From assembly GCA_904373265.1 (NCBI GenBank), contig CAJFEE010000005.1, positions 1 through 64,000 of the forward strand: a stretch of DNA of 64,000 nt, given 5' to 3'. The notes beneath the pieces were generated by a model that had not been told where the DNA came from, did not search any database, and saw nothing but the letters and a program-made list of their open reading frames with translations. The DNA comes from Candidatus Harrysmithiimonas galli (GTDB lineage: Bacteria > Bacillota > Bacilli > CAJFEE01). Shown here one piece after another: positions 1 through 9,701 of this stretch. Made by a program: the position numbers and the translations under genes. Each line of letters opens with the position of its first letter. Positions within the stretch are counted from its first letter, which is position 1.

Positions 1-351
1 AAATATAGAAAATATATAACTAAAAGTTAAAGTCTTTGTTGTCTTTTGATTTTTATACCATTCCTGAATGTGATGCGTCATAAGTCGTTTATTGGTACAG
101 CTCTTAAAGTAAAATCCTAAATTTTGTCAAGTATAAATTATCGCTATAATTGGTCTAAATTAAAGAAAAAAAGATCGAGTGAAATATCATGTTCATTCGA
201 GCTTCTAAATCAAGAAGTATTCTATTTTTCTTCTGTTTTTGAATAACAGCAACTATAGGAAAACTGACTTTTTTCAATTGAACTTTCTTTTAGCATATAT
301 TTCTTGCGTTTTATAAGTAATGATTTCTCTAAGACTGTTTTTATAACAGTA
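1..351. other. Non-coding stretch downstream of parC
   Basis: No reading frame with a ribosome site is visible. An imperfect inverted repeat (TCGAGTGAA ... TTCATTCGA, about 174-202) can form a hairpin but has no T-run after it. Nothing else is recognisable. Confidence 0.5.
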
Positions 352-399
352 ACCAAAATAAGTGCTTTTTTAAAAAATAATATAGGCACTTATTTTGGT
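352..399. terminator. Hairpin terminator after parC
   Basis: A perfect 14-bp inverted repeat (352-365 ACCAAAATAAGTGC, 386-399 its complement) encloses an AT-rich 20-base loop, immediately 3' of the parC stop codon at 405. The stem itself ends in T-rich sequence, so it probably ends parEC transcription and could work in both directions. Confidence 0.75.
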
Positions 400-404
400 A
401 TACA

Positions 405-2840
405 TTAAATTTCTGGTATGGTTATCGCAATGATTTTTCGAATTTCTTCTTCCTTTTTGCCAACATCAACAATAAATGTACCATTATGGGTGCGATCGAC
501 AATTTTTAACGTATGTGGATGAATTTCAACAAATGTATTGGTTGGTGGTACAATAAAATAATATTTTTCATCTGGTTGGATTTTAAACATTCTTATAATT
601 TCATGCGGATTTGTTTTTAACGTGCGCATCATCATAATCCCGCGTTTTCCGCGTGTTGCTAGAACAAATTCTTCAATAGAAATTCGTTTTATTGCGCCTC
701 TTTGTGTTCCAATTAAAAATTCTGGTTTTTCATCAGATTTATATATGTTCATACTGACTACTTCATCGTCGTCTCTAAGATTGATACCTTTTACACCAGC
801 AGAACGTACACCAATTGGCGATACCTGTTCTTCGGAAAAAGTTAATCCGTACCCCATTTTAGAAGTCAAAAACACATTCATCTTTCCATCTGTTATTTGA
901 ACATCAACCAATGCATCATCATTTTTCAAGTTGATTGCAATTAGCGGCTTTGAATAACGTTGTACTTGATAGGCATTTAATTCTGTCTTTTTAATTTGCC
1001 CGTGTTTTGTAGCAAAAAGCAAAAATTGTTTTGTTTTATAATTAAAATATGGAATGATTAAACTTTTAATAATCCATTCATCTTTTTCAATTGGAACAAT
1101 ATTCATAATATGCTGCCCCATATCTTTCCAACGAATTTCCGGAAGCTCATGTACAGGTAAATAAATGTAATTTCCTTTATTAGTAAATAGTAAAAGCGTG
1201 TGAGATGTATGGGTCATATAAATATCCACCGGATAATCGCCCTCTTTTTTTCCTAGATCTTTGCCACCAGATGCAGTATAGGAACGCAGGCTTGTGCGTT
1301 TAATGTAACCTTCATTGGTTAAAACGACAATTACGTCTTCTTGTGGAAGCATCGCCGCCTTATCAATTTGAATTTCCTCAATTTTTTCTTCAATTTCAGA
1401 AAGACGCGCAGTTTTATATTTCTTTTTCACTTCAAGTAATTCCTTACGAATTACACCAATCAATTTTTGTTCATCATTTAAAATTTCTTGTAAAAAAGCG
1501 ATTTTTTCTTTTAGTTCTTCAGCTTCTTTTTGTAATTCTGTCACATCGGTATTGGTTAATCGATACAGTTGCAAAGTAACAATGGCTTCAGATTGTTGCT
1601 CAGAAAAATGAAATTGCTTGATTAAATTTTCTTTGGCATCTTTTTTGTCTTTTGAAGCCCGGATGATTTCAATGACTTGATCTAAAATAGACAGAGCTCG
1701 AATTAAACCATCTAGAATATGCTGCCGTTTATGTGCTTTTTCTAACTGATAACGACTTCGTCTTGTTACAACCTCTTTTTGATGTGTGATATAGCTGTCA
1801 AGCAAAGGTAAAATTCCAAGTAACTTTGGATGTTTGTCCACGATGGCTACCATATTAAAATGATAGGAAATTTGCAGATCTGTTGATTTATACAAATAGT
1901 TTAAAATTAATTTGGGATCAACTTCTTTTTTTAATTCAATGACAATACGTAATCCACTGCGATCCGTTTCGTCACGAACCTCTGTTATACCCTCAATTTT
2001 TTTATCGAAACGAATTTCGTCAATCTTTTTCACAAGATTTGCTTTATTGACCTCAAACGGAATTTCCGTAATGACAATTTGTGTTTTTCCACCTTTCAAC
2101 TTTTCGATCTCGGTTCTTGATCGTAAAATAATTTTTCCACGCCCAGTTTCATAAGCCTTTTTGATACCTTCTACCCCTTGGATAATTCCTCCAGTTGGGA
2201 AATCCGGACCTTGAATTCGTTTCATGATATCTTGAACGGTGCACGTTGGTTTTTCAAGGCGATAAATTGTACCATCAATAACTTCACTCAAATTATGTGG
2301 CGGAATATCGGTTGCATAGCCAGCAGAAATACCCGTTGTCCCATTAACCAATAAATTCGGATACCCGGCAGGCAAAACCGTTGGTTCCATTTCTGAGTCA
2401 TCGAAATTCGGTACAAAATCAACCGTTTCTTGATCCAAATCTTTTAATAATGTACCCGAAATGGAAGACAAACGTGCTTCGGTATAACGCATCGCCGCTG
2501 GGCTGTCTCCGTCCATACTTCCGTTATTTCCATGCATTTCAATCAGAGGTGTGCGCAGCTTCCAATCTTGGCTCATTCGAACCATTGCTTCATAGACAGA
2601 GGAATCCCCATGTGGATGATAGTTTCCGATTACATTTCCGACGGTTTTTGCAGCTTTTCGGAAAGGTTTTTCATGTGTATTTCCTTCCCGGTACATGGAA
2701 AATAAAATTCTTCTTTGCACAGGTTTTAAACCGTCCCGTGCATCTGGCAAAGCTCGATCTTGAATAATATATTTACTATATCGTCCAAAGCGATCCCCTA
2801 ATACATCTTCAAGGGGCAGATCATAAAATTTTTCCTGCAT
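405..2840 (-). CDS. parC: DNA topoisomerase IV subunit A (ParC)
   Basis: Breakage-reunion subunit of topoisomerase IV, which decatenates daughter chromosomes with ParE. The protein is 811 aa, the usual ParC length. The N-terminal half carries the catalytic tyrosine in AAMRYTEARL (Tyr119) and the HPHGDSSVYEAM quinolone-determining helix with Ser80 and Glu84, the wild-type (sensitive) residues. The C-terminal part is a degenerate beta-pinwheel. A TTG one codon upstream gives a slightly longer frame. I chose the ATG at 2840 because AGGAG lies 8 bases before it, it overlaps the parE stop as TGATG (termination-reinitiation), and it puts the Ser80/Glu84 numbering in register with other ParC proteins. 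It is co-transcribed with parE. ParC rather than GyrA is supported by the partner and the sequence style. Confidence 0.95.
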   Translation of the reverse strand: MQEKFYDLPLEDVLGDRFGRYSKYIIQDRALPDARDGLKPVQRRILFSMYREGNTHEKPFRKAAKTVGNVIGNYHPHGDSSVYEAMVRMSQDWKLRTPLIEMHGNNGSMDGDSPAAMRYTEARLSSISGTLLKDLDQETVDFVPNFDDSEMEPTVLPAGYPNLLVNGTTGISAGYATDIPPHNLSEVIDGTIYRLEKPTCTVQDIMKRIQGPDFPTGGIIQGVEGIKKAYETGRGKIILRSRTEIEKLKGGKTQIVITEIPFEVNKANLVKKIDEIRFDKKIEGITEVRDETDRSGLRIVIELKKEVDPKLILNYLYKSTDLQISYHFNMVAIVDKHPKLLGILPLLDSYITHQKEVVTRRSRYQLEKAHKRQHILDGLIRALSILDQVIEIIRASKDKKDAKENLIKQFHFSEQQSEAIVTLQLYRLTNTDVTELQKEAEELKEKIAFLQEILNDEQKLIGVIRKELLEVKKKYKTARLSEIEEKIEEIQIDKAAMLPQEDVIVVLTNEGYIKRTSLRSYTASGGKDLGKKEGDYPVDIYMTHTSHTLLLFTNKGNYIYLPVHELPEIRWKDMGQHIMNIVPIEKDEWIIKSLIIPYFNYKTKQFLLFATKHGQIKKTELNAYQVQRYSKPLIAINLKNDDALVDVQITDGKMNVFLTSKMGYGLTFSEEQVSPIGVRSAGVKGINLRDDDEVVSMNIYKSDEKPEFLIGTQRGAIKRISIEEFVLATRGKRGIMMMRTLKTNPHEIIRMFKIQPDEKYYFIVPPTNTFVEIHPHTLKIVDRTHNGTFIVDVGKKEEEIRKIIAITIPEI

Positions 2841-4807
2841 CAATAATTCTCCTCTTCTAAGCGATAATCGTCATTTTCTTGAAGTGCCGGATTTTCTTCC
2901 AATCCAAAAGATACATTTTCCTCAATCCATCGGCGGCGTGGCTCAACCTTCTCGCCCATCAGTGTAGAAACCCGACGTTCTGCGCGTGCAGCATCATCAA
3001 TACATATACGAATTAATGTGCGTGTTTCTGGATTCATAGTTGTTTCCCAAAGTTGATCAGCATTCATTTCACCGAGCCCTTTATACCGCTGCAAAACATA
3101 GCCTTTTCCGACTTCTTGTATTGCAGTCTGCAAATCGGATTCATTCCAGGCATAAACAATTTTTTCTTTTTTGCCGCTTCCTTTACTGATTTTATACAAT
3201 GGTGGCAAAGCAATATATACTTTTCCAGATTCAATAAGTGGACGCATATAACGATAAAAAAATGTCAAAAGCAAAACTTGGATATGCGCTCCATCTGTAT
3301 CAGCGTCTGTCATAATAATAATTTTATCGTAATTGCAGTCTTCTATCTGAAAGTCAGCGCCAATGCCAGCTCCGATTGTATAAATAATGGTTCCGATTTC
3401 TTCATTCTTAAAGATATCGGAAATTTTTGCCTTCTCTGTGTTAACGACTTTTCCGCGCAATGGTAAAATGGCTTGAAATTTTCGATCACGCCCTTGCTTT
3501 GCTGAGCCGCCAGCGGAATCTCCCTCCACCAAGTATAATTCATTTTTTTTTGGATTGCGTGATTGCGCCGGGGTTAATTTTCCAGATAAAAGCACATCCC
3601 CTTTTTTCCGCTTTTTGCCATTCCGTGATTCTTCTCGTGCTTTACGAGCTGCTTCTCGTGCCTGAAATGCTCGAATGGCTTTATTGATAAATAAATTGGC
3701 CTCTTCTGGATTTTCTTGTAAGAAATAGGCAAGCTTTTCAGAAATTAAGGCATCTAAAGCTGAACGCGCTTCTGCTGTACCTAGCTTTGATTTGGTCTGT
3801 CCTTCAAATTGCAGTAAATGTTCTGGAATCCGTACAGAAATAATGGCAGTTAATCCTTCCCGTAAATCATTTCCGTCCAAATTTTTGTCTTTTTCTTTTA
3901 GCAAATTCATGTTGCGAGCATACTCATTAAAAACGCGTGTAAATGCAGTCTTTGCGCCAACTTCATGTGTGCCACCATCTTTTGTTCGTACATTATTGAC
4001 AAAGGATAAAATGGTTTCCGAATAGCCATCATTGTACTGGAAAGCAAACTCCATCTCAATCTCATTATGTTCCCCTTCAAAATAAATAACGTCATGTAAA
4101 GCGTCTTTTTCTTCATTTAAATATTGAACAAATGCCTGAATTCCGTTTTCATATTGAAAATTTACCTGGTTTCCATCACGTAAATCCTCCAAAACCACAT
4201 GTAGACCTTTTAGTAAGAATGCAGATTCCTGTAAACGCTCAGCCAATGTATGAAAATGATAGATCGTTGTAGAAAATATAGAATCATCCGGTTTAAAATG
4301 AACACAAGTTCCAGTTCTTTTCGTTTCACCGATATATTCCAGTCCAGTAACCGGTATACCACCGTTTTCAAAGCACTGACAATATTCCTTACCTTCCCGA
4401 TAGATGGTTACCTTCAGCCAAGAAGAAAGTGCGTTTACAACAGAAGCACCAACTCCATGCAAGCCGCCACTTGTCTTATAACCACCTTGTCCGAATTTAC
4501 CACCGGCATGCAATACCGTAAAAATAATCTCTGGTGTTGGTTTGCCCATTTTATGCATTCCAACTGGCATTCCTCTTCCAAAATCTTCAACTGAGATGCT
4601 TTGATCTGGATAAATTTTAACTATAATTTTATTTCCATAACCTGCCAACACCTCATCGATTGCATTGTCTACAATTTCATATACAAGATGATGCAACCCA
4701 CGTACATCTGTACTTCCGATATACATACCAGGTCTTTTGCGTACGGCTTCTAAACCTTCTAAAACTTGGATCGCATCATCATTATATTCCATTAATTCTT
4801 TTGTCAT
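2840..4807 (-). CDS. parE: DNA topoisomerase IV subunit B (ParE)
   Basis: ATPase subunit of topoisomerase IV. The GHKL ATP site is at the N terminus (EIVDNAIDE near residue 44-52, then GRGMP and the GGLHGVGASVVNA lid). The transducer follows, then the Toprim metal site with EGDSAGGSA (about residue 427) and DTDGAH (about 500), and the C-terminal QLWETTMNPETR motif. The 655-aa length is typical. DTDGAHIQ, rather than the DVDGAHIR common in GyrB, and the downstream parC both favour ParE. The ATG at 4807 is preceded by GAAGGGG. It is the first gene of the parE-parC operon and is divergent from plsY, as in other Bacilli. Confidence 0.95.
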   Translation of the reverse strand: MTKELMEYNDDAIQVLEGLEAVRKRPGMYIGSTDVRGLHHLVYEIVDNAIDEVLAGYGNKIIVKIYPDQSISVEDFGRGMPVGMHKMGKPTPEIIFTVLHAGGKFGQGGYKTSGGLHGVGASVVNALSSWLKVTIYREGKEYCQCFENGGIPVTGLEYIGETKRTGTCVHFKPDDSIFSTTIYHFHTLAERLQESAFLLKGLHVVLEDLRDGNQVNFQYENGIQAFVQYLNEEKDALHDVIYFEGEHNEIEMEFAFQYNDGYSETILSFVNNVRTKDGGTHEVGAKTAFTRVFNEYARNMNLLKEKDKNLDGNDLREGLTAIISVRIPEHLLQFEGQTKSKLGTAEARSALDALISEKLAYFLQENPEEANLFINKAIRAFQAREAARKAREESRNGKKRKKGDVLLSGKLTPAQSRNPKKNELYLVEGDSAGGSAKQGRDRKFQAILPLRGKVVNTEKAKISDIFKNEEIGTIIYTIGAGIGADFQIEDCNYDKIIIMTDADTDGAHIQVLLLTFFYRYMRPLIESGKVYIALPPLYKISKGSGKKEKIVYAWNESDLQTAIQEVGKGYVLQRYKGLGEMNADQLWETTMNPETRTLIRICIDDAARAERRVSTLMGEKVEPRRRWIEENVSFGLEENPALQENDDYRLEEENY

Positions 4808-5091
4808 TGTCCGTGAACCCCTTCTATCAGCAATTTCATATATCGTATGCTTATTTCTTTATCACTGCAAATGTTCCTTTTAGAATTCCTTATTTTCTTT
4901 ATGATAAAAAATGAATCACCCATTACTATTTCAGATTTTCCATGTGATGTCAATTTAAAACCAAACTTGTGCATCAAAATCATTCCAGATACAATTGTCA
5001 TTTCAGCACTTTTTCAGTAAAATAGCAGAAGTAACATGAATTTAATACTGATGTTATCACAGTTTCATTATGAAGATAAAGGGGAATTTTT

Positions 5092-5718
5092 ATGACAGAG
5101 CTTATTTTATCCATTTTATTTGCCTATCTAATTGGTTCAATTCCATTTGCTCTTGTTGTTGGTAGACTATTTTTTCAAACAGATGTTCGTCAGCATGGAA
5201 GTGGCAACCTTGGGGCAACCAATACTTTTCGAGTGCTTGGAAAAAAGGCAGGTTTTGCTGTTACCCTTTTAGATATGCTAAAAGGTGGTATTGCACTTTA
5301 TATTCCACTATTATTTGGTTCTGAAATTCATCCGCTGATTTGTGGTGCTGCTGCTGTATTCGGACATGTGTTTCCAATTTTTGCAAGATTTAAAGGCGGA
5401 AAAGCCGTTGCAACTTCGGCAGGTATGCTATTATTTTACAATCCACTTGTATTTTTATTACTGGCAGTATCTTTTTTTGGAACAATGTATTTTTCAAAAT
5501 ATGTTTCACTGTCTTCAATTATAACGGCTGTGGTTGCGGTTATTACAACTTTTTTTCCGTTTGCAACTGTCTCAGTGGCAGGGATTTTGATTTATCGTGA
5601 GAGTGATCTTCTTTATACCATTATTATTGTAATACTAGCTATTTTGTTAATCTTTAAACATCGCACCAATATTTCCCGAATTTTAAACGGAACCGAACCG
5701 AAAATCAAGTGGATGTAG
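5092..5718 (+). CDS. plsY: Acyl-phosphate:glycerol-3-phosphate acyltransferase PlsY
   Basis: Integral membrane enzyme that acylates glycerol-3-phosphate from acyl-phosphate, the first committed step of phospholipid synthesis. The 208-aa protein has several hydrophobic spans. The conserved cytoplasmic loops are visible: SGNLGATN (residues 37-44, phosphate loop) and [18 protein letters not shown] (91-108). The ATG at 5092 follows AAAGGGG. It lies head-to-head with parE, the same arrangement as yneS/parE in Bacillus. The next gene begins 59 bases downstream and may be co-transcribed. The intergenic DNA 4808-5091 must hold both promoters, but I could not pick convincing boxes. Confidence 0.94.
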   Translation: MTELILSILFAYLIGSIPFALVVGRLFFQTDVRQHGSGNLGATNTFRVLGKKAGFAVTLLDMLKGGIALYIPLLFGSEIHPLICGAAAVFGHVFPIFARFKGGKAVATSAGMLLFYNPLVFLLLAVSFFGTMYFSKYVSLSSIITAVVAVITTFFPFATVSVAGILIYRESDLLYTIIIVILAILLIFKHRTNISRILNGTEPKIKWM

Positions 5719-5777
5719 CACAGGACAAGATACATAGGCATACACATAAGTATTATGTATACTTATGGGGTGATGAA

Positions 5778-7055
5778 ATGGAAATTTATGTAGTCAAACA
5801 AGGTGATACCGTAACCAGTATAGCCAATCGGTTTGATGTTCCTGCTGCTGAAATTGAAGTCTTAAACGGCATTGAAAACCGTGGCTTGGCTGTTGGAGAG
5901 GCTCTTTTGATTCCACTGGTTGGTCAAAATTATACGGTTCAAGCAGGAGACAGCTTATATAAAATCGCAATGGCAAATGGTCTGACCGTCAATGAAATTG
6001 CTCAAGTGAATCAAATTTCACCAGATAAACAACTACAAATCGGTGAAACTCTCTATATTCCGCCAAGAAAAAAATTGTATAAAGATGCCGCTGCCTATAT
6101 CCAACCAACAGCTACAACGTATAAGGAATCCATTGTGAATGATATGCAACAGGCTGCTCCTCTACTCACATACAGTGCTATTTTTGCTTTTGAAATTGAT
6201 GCAAATGGGAATTTGAAGGAACCACCGTTGGAGCCAATTCTTTCCATTGCTAAAGAAAATCAAGTTGTTTCCATGCTTGTTGTGAATAATATTCGCAATG
6301 GAAATTTTAGTTCAAGCTTGGCTTCGCGTGTTGTACATGATGCTGCTTTCCAAAAAAAAGTGATTGACAGCATTTTTGCCTATGCAGAGAAATACCGTCT
6401 TGCTGATATCCATATTGATTTTGAAAATATTGAAGCAAATGATAAAGAGGCTTACAATCAATTTTTACGAAATATTAAGGCAAGATTACCACTTGGTTAT
6501 ACACTCAGTGTTACTTTGGTTCCGAAAACAAGCAGCAAGCAGTCTGGTAAAACTTACACTGCTCATGACTATAAAGTGCAAGGAGAAATTGCTGATTTTG
6601 TAATTATTATGACTTATGATTGGGGATGGCAAGGTGGACCTCCGATGGCTGTCAGTCCCATCAATGAGGTTGAAAAAGTCATTAACTATGCCATTTCTGA
6701 AATGCCAGCAAGTAAAATTATGATGGGGCAAAATTTATACGGATTTGATTGGAAAATTCCGTTTCAGCAAGGTACAAATGCACGAGCTCTTAGTGCCAAG
6801 CAAGCGGTACAATTAGCCGTTCGCTGGGGAGCCATCATCCAATATGATAAAAAAGCACAAGCACCATATTTTAAATATACCGATGAAAATGGACAAAATC
6901 ATGAGGTATGGTTTGAAGATGCCAGAAGTATCCAAGCAAAATTTGATTTGATTCGCAGAAAATATTTACGCGGCATTGCTTATTGGAAGCTTGGTCTTCC
7001 GTTTCCACAAAATTGGGCGCTGCTTCGTGAGAATTTCCGCATCAATAAAAGATAA
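5778..7055 (+). CDS. sleL: LysM-GH18 spore cortex-lytic glucosaminidase (SleL/YaaH type)
   Basis: Probable N-acetylglucosaminidase acting on spore cortex peptidoglycan during germination. The 425-aa protein has two LysM repeats (about residues 2-46 and 51-95, with Y-V-V-K-Q-G-D and Y-T-V-Q-A-G-D openings) and then a GH18 barrel. The catalytic DxxDxE-like motif is Asp210-Ile-His-Ile-Asp214-Phe-Glu216, with Glu216 the expected acid. A later MTYDWGW motif lines the substrate cleft. There is no signal peptide, as usual for SleL, which is assembled into the spore from the mother cell. The open frame extends upstream to 5709, but GGGGTG six bases before the ATG at 5778 and the LysM start immediately after it decide the start. 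Domain order fits the SleL/YaaH family; the exact paralogue is inferred. Confidence 0.85.
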   Translation: MEIYVVKQGDTVTSIANRFDVPAAEIEVLNGIENRGLAVGEALLIPLVGQNYTVQAGDSLYKIAMANGLTVNEIAQVNQISPDKQLQIGETLYIPPRKKLYKDAAAYIQPTATTYKESIVNDMQQAAPLLTYSAIFAFEIDANGNLKEPPLEPILSIAKENQVVSMLVVNNIRNGNFSSSLASRVVHDAAFQKKVIDSIFAYAEKYRLADIHIDFENIEANDKEAYNQFLRNIKARLPLGYTLSVTLVPKTSSKQSGKTYTAHDYKVQGEIADFVIIMTYDWGWQGGPPMAVSPINEVEKVINYAISEMPASKIMMGQNLYGFDWKIPFQQGTNARALSAKQAVQLAVRWGAIIQYDKKAQAPYFKYTDENGQNHEVWFEDARSIQAKFDLIRRKYLRGIAYWKLGLPFPQNWALLRENFRINKR

Positions 7056-7059
7056 AATA

Positions 7060-7103
7060 AAAAATGAATGTACCTTTTCAGTTGAAAAAGTACATTCATT
7101 TTT
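7060..7103. terminator. Bidirectional terminator
   Basis: The inverted repeat AAAAATGAATGTAC ... GTACATTCATTTTT sits between convergent genes (SleL-like on plus, EFR1-like on minus). A-run before and T-run after the stem allow termination on both strands. Confidence 0.9.
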
Positions 7104-7106
7104 AAA

Positions 7107-7937
7107 TTAAATAAAAAATTCAGATTGTTTCAAATCGCCATAGGTTTGTTCCAACATTGCTTTATGTGACAAAAAAGCTGGATCATCAAAAAATTTGGCA
7201 TCGGTATGGCAAACTTTAACACAAGCTTGACATTTGATGCAAAGCCCCGGAATATCAGCTGGATCAGTTTTCGCAATGGCACCCATTGGGCAAAGACGAA
7301 TACAAGCGCCACAATAATCACATTTATCTCGATCTGTCTTTGGTTTTGCTTTTAAGAATACAGTTGGTTTACCATCCACGCCCAGTGGTGTATAGTACGG
7401 ACCGACTGGATTATTTCCAGTTACAATAATTGGCTCTGGAAGCTCTTTTAAGCCGTTTATTTTATCTGCAATTTGTATGGCAAATTCATTTAATCGGTTC
7501 ATATCCGCGTGGTTTGGGCGATCCATTGCCAAATCAGAAAAGGCATGCCGTGCTGCCTGTGCCACGGCAGCTATGGTATGAAATCCGTTTGTTTCTAGCA
7601 ACGTACATAATTCAATCAATCCGTCATCATAGGAACGATTACCAAAGGTAACTACAGGAACAACCAATGCACCATTTCCCACAAAACTGTCTCGAATAAA
7701 CGGCATAATTTTATTTGGTACACGTCCAGCATAAACGGGTGTTCCAAATACTACAAGATCGGTTGGTTGAAAAGCATATTCTGTTTCTCGTGCCTTTGGC
7801 AACGTAAAATTACGACTGCGTTTTTTGACATTGAATTGCTTTGCCAATTCATTAGCCAATGCTTTGACAACTTGTGCAGTATTTCCTGTTGCACTGAAAT
7901 AAGCTGCCCATACTTGCTTTACTTCTTGTAAAGACAT
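7107..7937 (-). CDS. EFR1-type flavodoxin/ferredoxin protein
   Basis: Predicted cytoplasmic electron-transfer protein joining a flavodoxin-like domain to a two-cluster ferredoxin. The N-terminal 180 residues hold an FMN phosphate loop (SATGNT, residues 15-20) and GTPVYAGRVP. The C-terminal part has two 4Fe-4S motifs, CDYCGACIRLCP and CIKCQACVKVCH. This order and the 276-aa length match the family called EFR1 ferrodoxin, whose reaction is not known. GGGAGAGGA precedes the ATG at 7937. It stands alone, with an AT-rich gene-free region upstream, so the neighbours say nothing about its partner. An Fe-S flavoprotein reductase role is inferred only from the domains. Confidence 0.85.
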   Translation of the reverse strand: MSLQEVKQVWAAYFSATGNTAQVVKALANELAKQFNVKKRSRNFTLPKARETEYAFQPTDLVVFGTPVYAGRVPNKIMPFIRDSFVGNGALVVPVVTFGNRSYDDGLIELCTLLETNGFHTIAAVAQAARHAFSDLAMDRPNHADMNRLNEFAIQIADKINGLKELPEPIIVTGNNPVGPYYTPLGVDGKPTVFLKAKPKTDRDKCDYCGACIRLCPMGAIAKTDPADIPGLCIKCQACVKVCHTDAKFFDDPAFLSHKAMLEQTYGDLKQSEFFI

Positions 7938-8929
7938 ACAATCCTCTCCCGCTTAGTTATTTCCCTTTCTAATACAAAAATTATGAATAAAATCAATCCA
8001 GCTTTATAAGCATATCGTTTTATTCCATTCTCTTCTTATCTCTATGGTAAATTATAGCATGAATCCATATCATAATGAAGCGAGCAGTTTTAATACATGT
8101 ATGTATTTGGGAAGAAAAGAAAGAGGGTTTCATGTAAACAATTTGCATAAAATTAAAAAAACCATTGTGTCTATGAGTCAATGGTGCTACATACATTTGC
8201 TTGTCAACCAAAGTGAGGGTGAATAAAACTTTCCAAATCCGCTATCCAGACATATAAATAAAATCTAGAAATCAAGGTGTCTAAAAGCAAAAATATGTAT
8301 ATCAAAGTTGTATACAAACCCCAAAACACGGGTTCATAAAAAACATGGATCATTCTATTTTACCCAAAAAATTTTGATATAAGACAAATCTTTAATGCCA
8401 TATAAAATTGTGTACCTTCTGTAAATTCCAATGTTTGTAAAAGACCTGGCATTATTTTGATGCTTAACAGTCTAATTACACCGATAACCGATAATCAAAA
8501 AATCATAACCAAAATCAGCTTTTGTATTTTTTATGAGAAAAATCTGAATTTCAATGGAAAATTTCTTTATTTATTTTGACATAATTATGTACAATCGCTA
8601 AAAATATTTCTTCATAGAAAATCAACAGATTGATTATTTGCTCTCTGTTTGAAATCATACAAAAATGTTTGTTTTTTTCTGCTAGATCTTCTTTCGTTTT
8701 TTAAAAATCAAATTGTCGAATGGAAAGTATAAGAAGAGTCCCACAAGAATGTTAAATCTAAATAACATAATCTAACCGTCTTATCTTGATACAACCCCAA
8801 TGGATACATTCAAAAAATCTGCCCTTTCTCATCTCAACATCATTTCTCTTTCTTTTTGGCAATAATTTCTATCATATGAATGTCTTTTTTTGTATTGTGG
8901 ATATATTTTCCTTTATTATAGCTTTTTTG
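7938..8929. other. Gene-free AT-rich region
   Basis: About 1 kb of very AT-rich DNA. Open frames of about 60 codons on both strands (around 8020-8226 and 8786-8983) have no ribosome site and biased composition typical of chance reading. I see no repeat, RNA gene or clear terminator. Confidence 0.5.
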
Positions 8930-9085
8930 TTACCAATGTTTATATTTGTCTTCCTTTGGATTTTTTTCTATACGTTTTTCTAATCGTTCTTCCAATTTAT
9001 CCAAAATATCTGTGCGGCTTAATTCTATCTCCTTTTTATTATTTGAAACCATTTGTTCAATGGTTTGTCGTTTGATTTTTCTCAT
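8930..9085 (-). CDS. FbpB-like small basic protein
   Basis: A 51-aa, highly charged protein starting MRKIKRQTIEQMVSNNKKEI and continuing with a KLEERLEKR segment. This layout (basic N terminus, E-Q-M-V-x-x-N-K-x-E, then a LEERxEKR helix) resembles the Fur-regulated basic protein FbpB family, proposed RNA-chaperone partners of the FsrA small RNA in iron sparing. The frame is open up to 9142, but AAAGGACG nine bases before the ATG at 9085 and the start of similarity there decide the start. I did not find a convincing Fur box. It lies just 3' of a ResA-like gene on the same strand and may be read from it. Family assignment is from memory of short sequences, so moderate. Confidence 0.6.
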   Translation of the reverse strand: MRKIKRQTIEQMVSNNKKEIELSRTDILDKLEERLEKRIEKNPKEDKYKHW

Positions 9086-9165
9086 ATGTATACGTCCTTT
9101 ATAATTTTTTATCTTAACTTTCCCTTTTTCATCATTTTTCATTCATTTTATATTTAAATCTTTTA

Positions 9166-9687
9166 TTACAAAGATTTATAATAATTTTCTATTATTTTAA
9201 AATTCATTAAACCAATATGCTTATTTTGAATGACTCCTTCTTCATTGATAAAATAGCTCGTGGGAATGGAAAGCAATTGATAAGTTTTAGAAATGTTTGC
9301 CTTCTCATCTAAATAAATTGGAAATGAATATGGATTGTATTTCAGAAATTCTGTAACAACTTGTTTTGGTTCTGCACTACTAACTGCAGCTATAACCAAA
9401 TCCTCTCCATACAGTTTATATATTTCTTCAAGATGTGGCATTTCTTCTTTGCAAGGAAGACACCATGTTGCCCAAAAATTTAAAAGCACCTTTTTTCCTT
9501 TTAAATCGGACAGCATCATAGTATTTCCATTAAGATCCGTTAATTGGAAATCAGGCGGAATATTCCCTTCAGACAATCCAACTGTATTTTTTTTTTCAAC
9601 GGATTGCAAACGTAAAAACAACAAAATTGTAACAACGAAAACAAAAATAATAAATATAATAATTGATCTTCTTACATTTTGACTCAT
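9166..9687 (-). CDS. ResA/StoA-like thiol-disulfide oxidoreductase
   Basis: Membrane-anchored thioredoxin-fold protein facing outside the cytoplasm. The 173-aa protein has one N-terminal anchor helix (about residues 8-26), then an AhpC/TSA-type thioredoxin domain with the active site WCLPC (Cys76, Cys79), followed by KEEMPHL and the cis-proline region SIPTSYFI. Such proteins reduce apo-cytochrome c (ResA) or act in spore cortex formation (StoA), receiving electrons from CcdA. The ccdA gene lies 14 bases upstream in the same orientation, which supports this. A longer frame starting at 9723 overlaps ccdA. I chose the ATG at 9687 because AAAGGGG lies eight bases before it. ResA and StoA cannot be separated from sequence alone. 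Confidence 0.88.
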   Translation of the reverse strand: MSQNVRRSIIIFIIFVFVVTILLFLRLQSVEKKNTVGLSEGNIPPDFQLTDLNGNTMMLSDLKGKKVLLNFWATWCLPCKEEMPHLEEIYKLYGEDLVIAAVSSAEPKQVVTEFLKYNPYSFPIYLDEKANISKTYQLLSIPTSYFINEEGVIQNKHIGLMNFKIIENYYKSL

Positions 9688-9701
9688 GAATTTATCCCCT
9701 T